Part shown: positions 5,727 through 5,946 of the stretch, piece after piece
Layout: every line of letters begins with the position of its first letter
Position numbering within the stretch: the stretch's first letter is position 1
DNA from: Defluviitaleaceae bacterium
GTDB lineage: Bacteria; Bacillota_A; Clostridia; Lachnospirales; WQUN01
Assembly (NCBI GenBank): GCA_009779525.1
Contig: WREB01000081.1
Location: forward strand, 1 to 5,946
DNA length: 5,946 bases
Reading direction: 5' to 3'
The notes under the pieces: generated by a model
The model's input: the letters and a program-made list of their open reading frames with translations, nothing else
Told to the model about the DNA's origin: nothing
Databases searched by the model: none
Made by a program: the position numbers and the translations under genes

Positions 5727-5946
5727 TCATCGCTTGTTTAATAATTTTCGTTCGTAGAACGCGTCTATTTCGTCAACATATTTACCGAACGAATCGATTC
5801 CTTGGTCCGAGTCGTACTTCATATTAATTATCCGCTCAAAGATCGCGTCTTCGCTTATTTCATTTATACTTATTGATTTCAAAAGCAATTTTTTACAAGC
5901 GTCGTGCAGGTGCAAAATAATTTTCATCATGTCGAGCTGCCTTGCG
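5727..5946 (-). CDS. atpA: Probable C-terminus of V-type ATP synthase subunit A, cut by window edge
   Basis: The minus-strand frame is open from the window edge to TGA at 5729-5727 and gives 72 residues starting ARQLDMMKIILHLHDAC. The pattern fits the helical C-terminus of V/A-type ATPase subunit A, the catalytic head subunit. These proteins typically have a Q-x2-M-(L/M)-K-x-I-L helix, then a helix with A-x3-L, a short loop (here ISINEISED) and a segment like RE-(K/R)-I-(A/G)-R-(M/A)-KY (here FERIINMKY), ending in an acidic helix. Here the end is GKYVDEIDAFYERKLLNKR. The position supports the call: subunit A normally precedes B, and atpB and atpD follow in the same direction. An independent small gene starting at ATG 5930 is possible, since AAGG lies nine bases upstream, but the frame stays open beyond it and that start would begin inside the conserved helix. 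The call rests on remembered family patterns from a short, variable region. The Walker A domain is outside the window. Confidence 0.72.
   Translation of the reverse strand, partial: ARQLDMMKIILHLHDACKKLLLKSISINEISEDAIFERIINMKYDSDQGIDSFGKYVDEIDAFYERKLLNKR

Noticed and set aside
5250..5741. A 163-codon plus-strand open frame with LPD repeats
   Set aside because: It is the frame-shifted reading of the Pro-x-Tyr repeat, and it runs through the terminator hairpin.
5727..5930. A free-standing 67-residue gene
   Set aside because: The frame stays open to the window edge, and the residues before ATG 5930 continue a helix matching the C-terminus of ATPase subunit A, which is expected at this place in the operon.

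Overview
The window carries part of a V-type (A/V-type) ATPase operon on the minus strand. An unrelated secreted-protein gene on the plus strand interrupts it. The use of a V-type ATPase, strong AGGAGG-type ribosome sites, a GH2 beta-galactosidase and a secreted repeat protein with an ordinary Sec signal peptide suggests a Clostridia-like member of the Bacillota, probably host-associated. Most genes are fairly GC-rich. The lineage is an inference; no rRNA or other marker is present.

Layout, read right to left in the direction of the minus-strand genes. (1) 5946-5727: last 72 codons of what looks like the ATPase catalytic subunit A gene, entering from outside the window. (2) 5723-5679: a strong bidirectional intrinsic terminator. 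(3) 5673-3775, opposite strand: a 632-residue secreted protein with five Ig-like repeats, a Tyr/Gly-rich insertion holding a C-H-C-C cluster, and a Pro-x-Tyr tandem repeat. (4) 3774-3602: a divergent intergenic region with a possible extended -10 promoter in each direction. (5) 3601-2216: subunit B, starting at TTG. (6) 2216-1602: subunit D, overlapping B by one base. (7) 1583-225: membrane-anchored calcineurin-like metallophosphoesterase. (8) 209-1: N-terminus of a LacZ-type beta-galactosidase that appears to start at AUA.

The A-B-D order of the ATPase genes is normal, but A is cut off from B and D by a gene in the opposite orientation with its own promoter and terminator. B and D are probably transcribed from their own promoter. 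The phosphoesterase and beta-galactosidase follow D at close spacing and may be co-transcribed with it. The main points of interest are the split ATPase operon, the unusual secreted protein, and the AUA start on lacZ.
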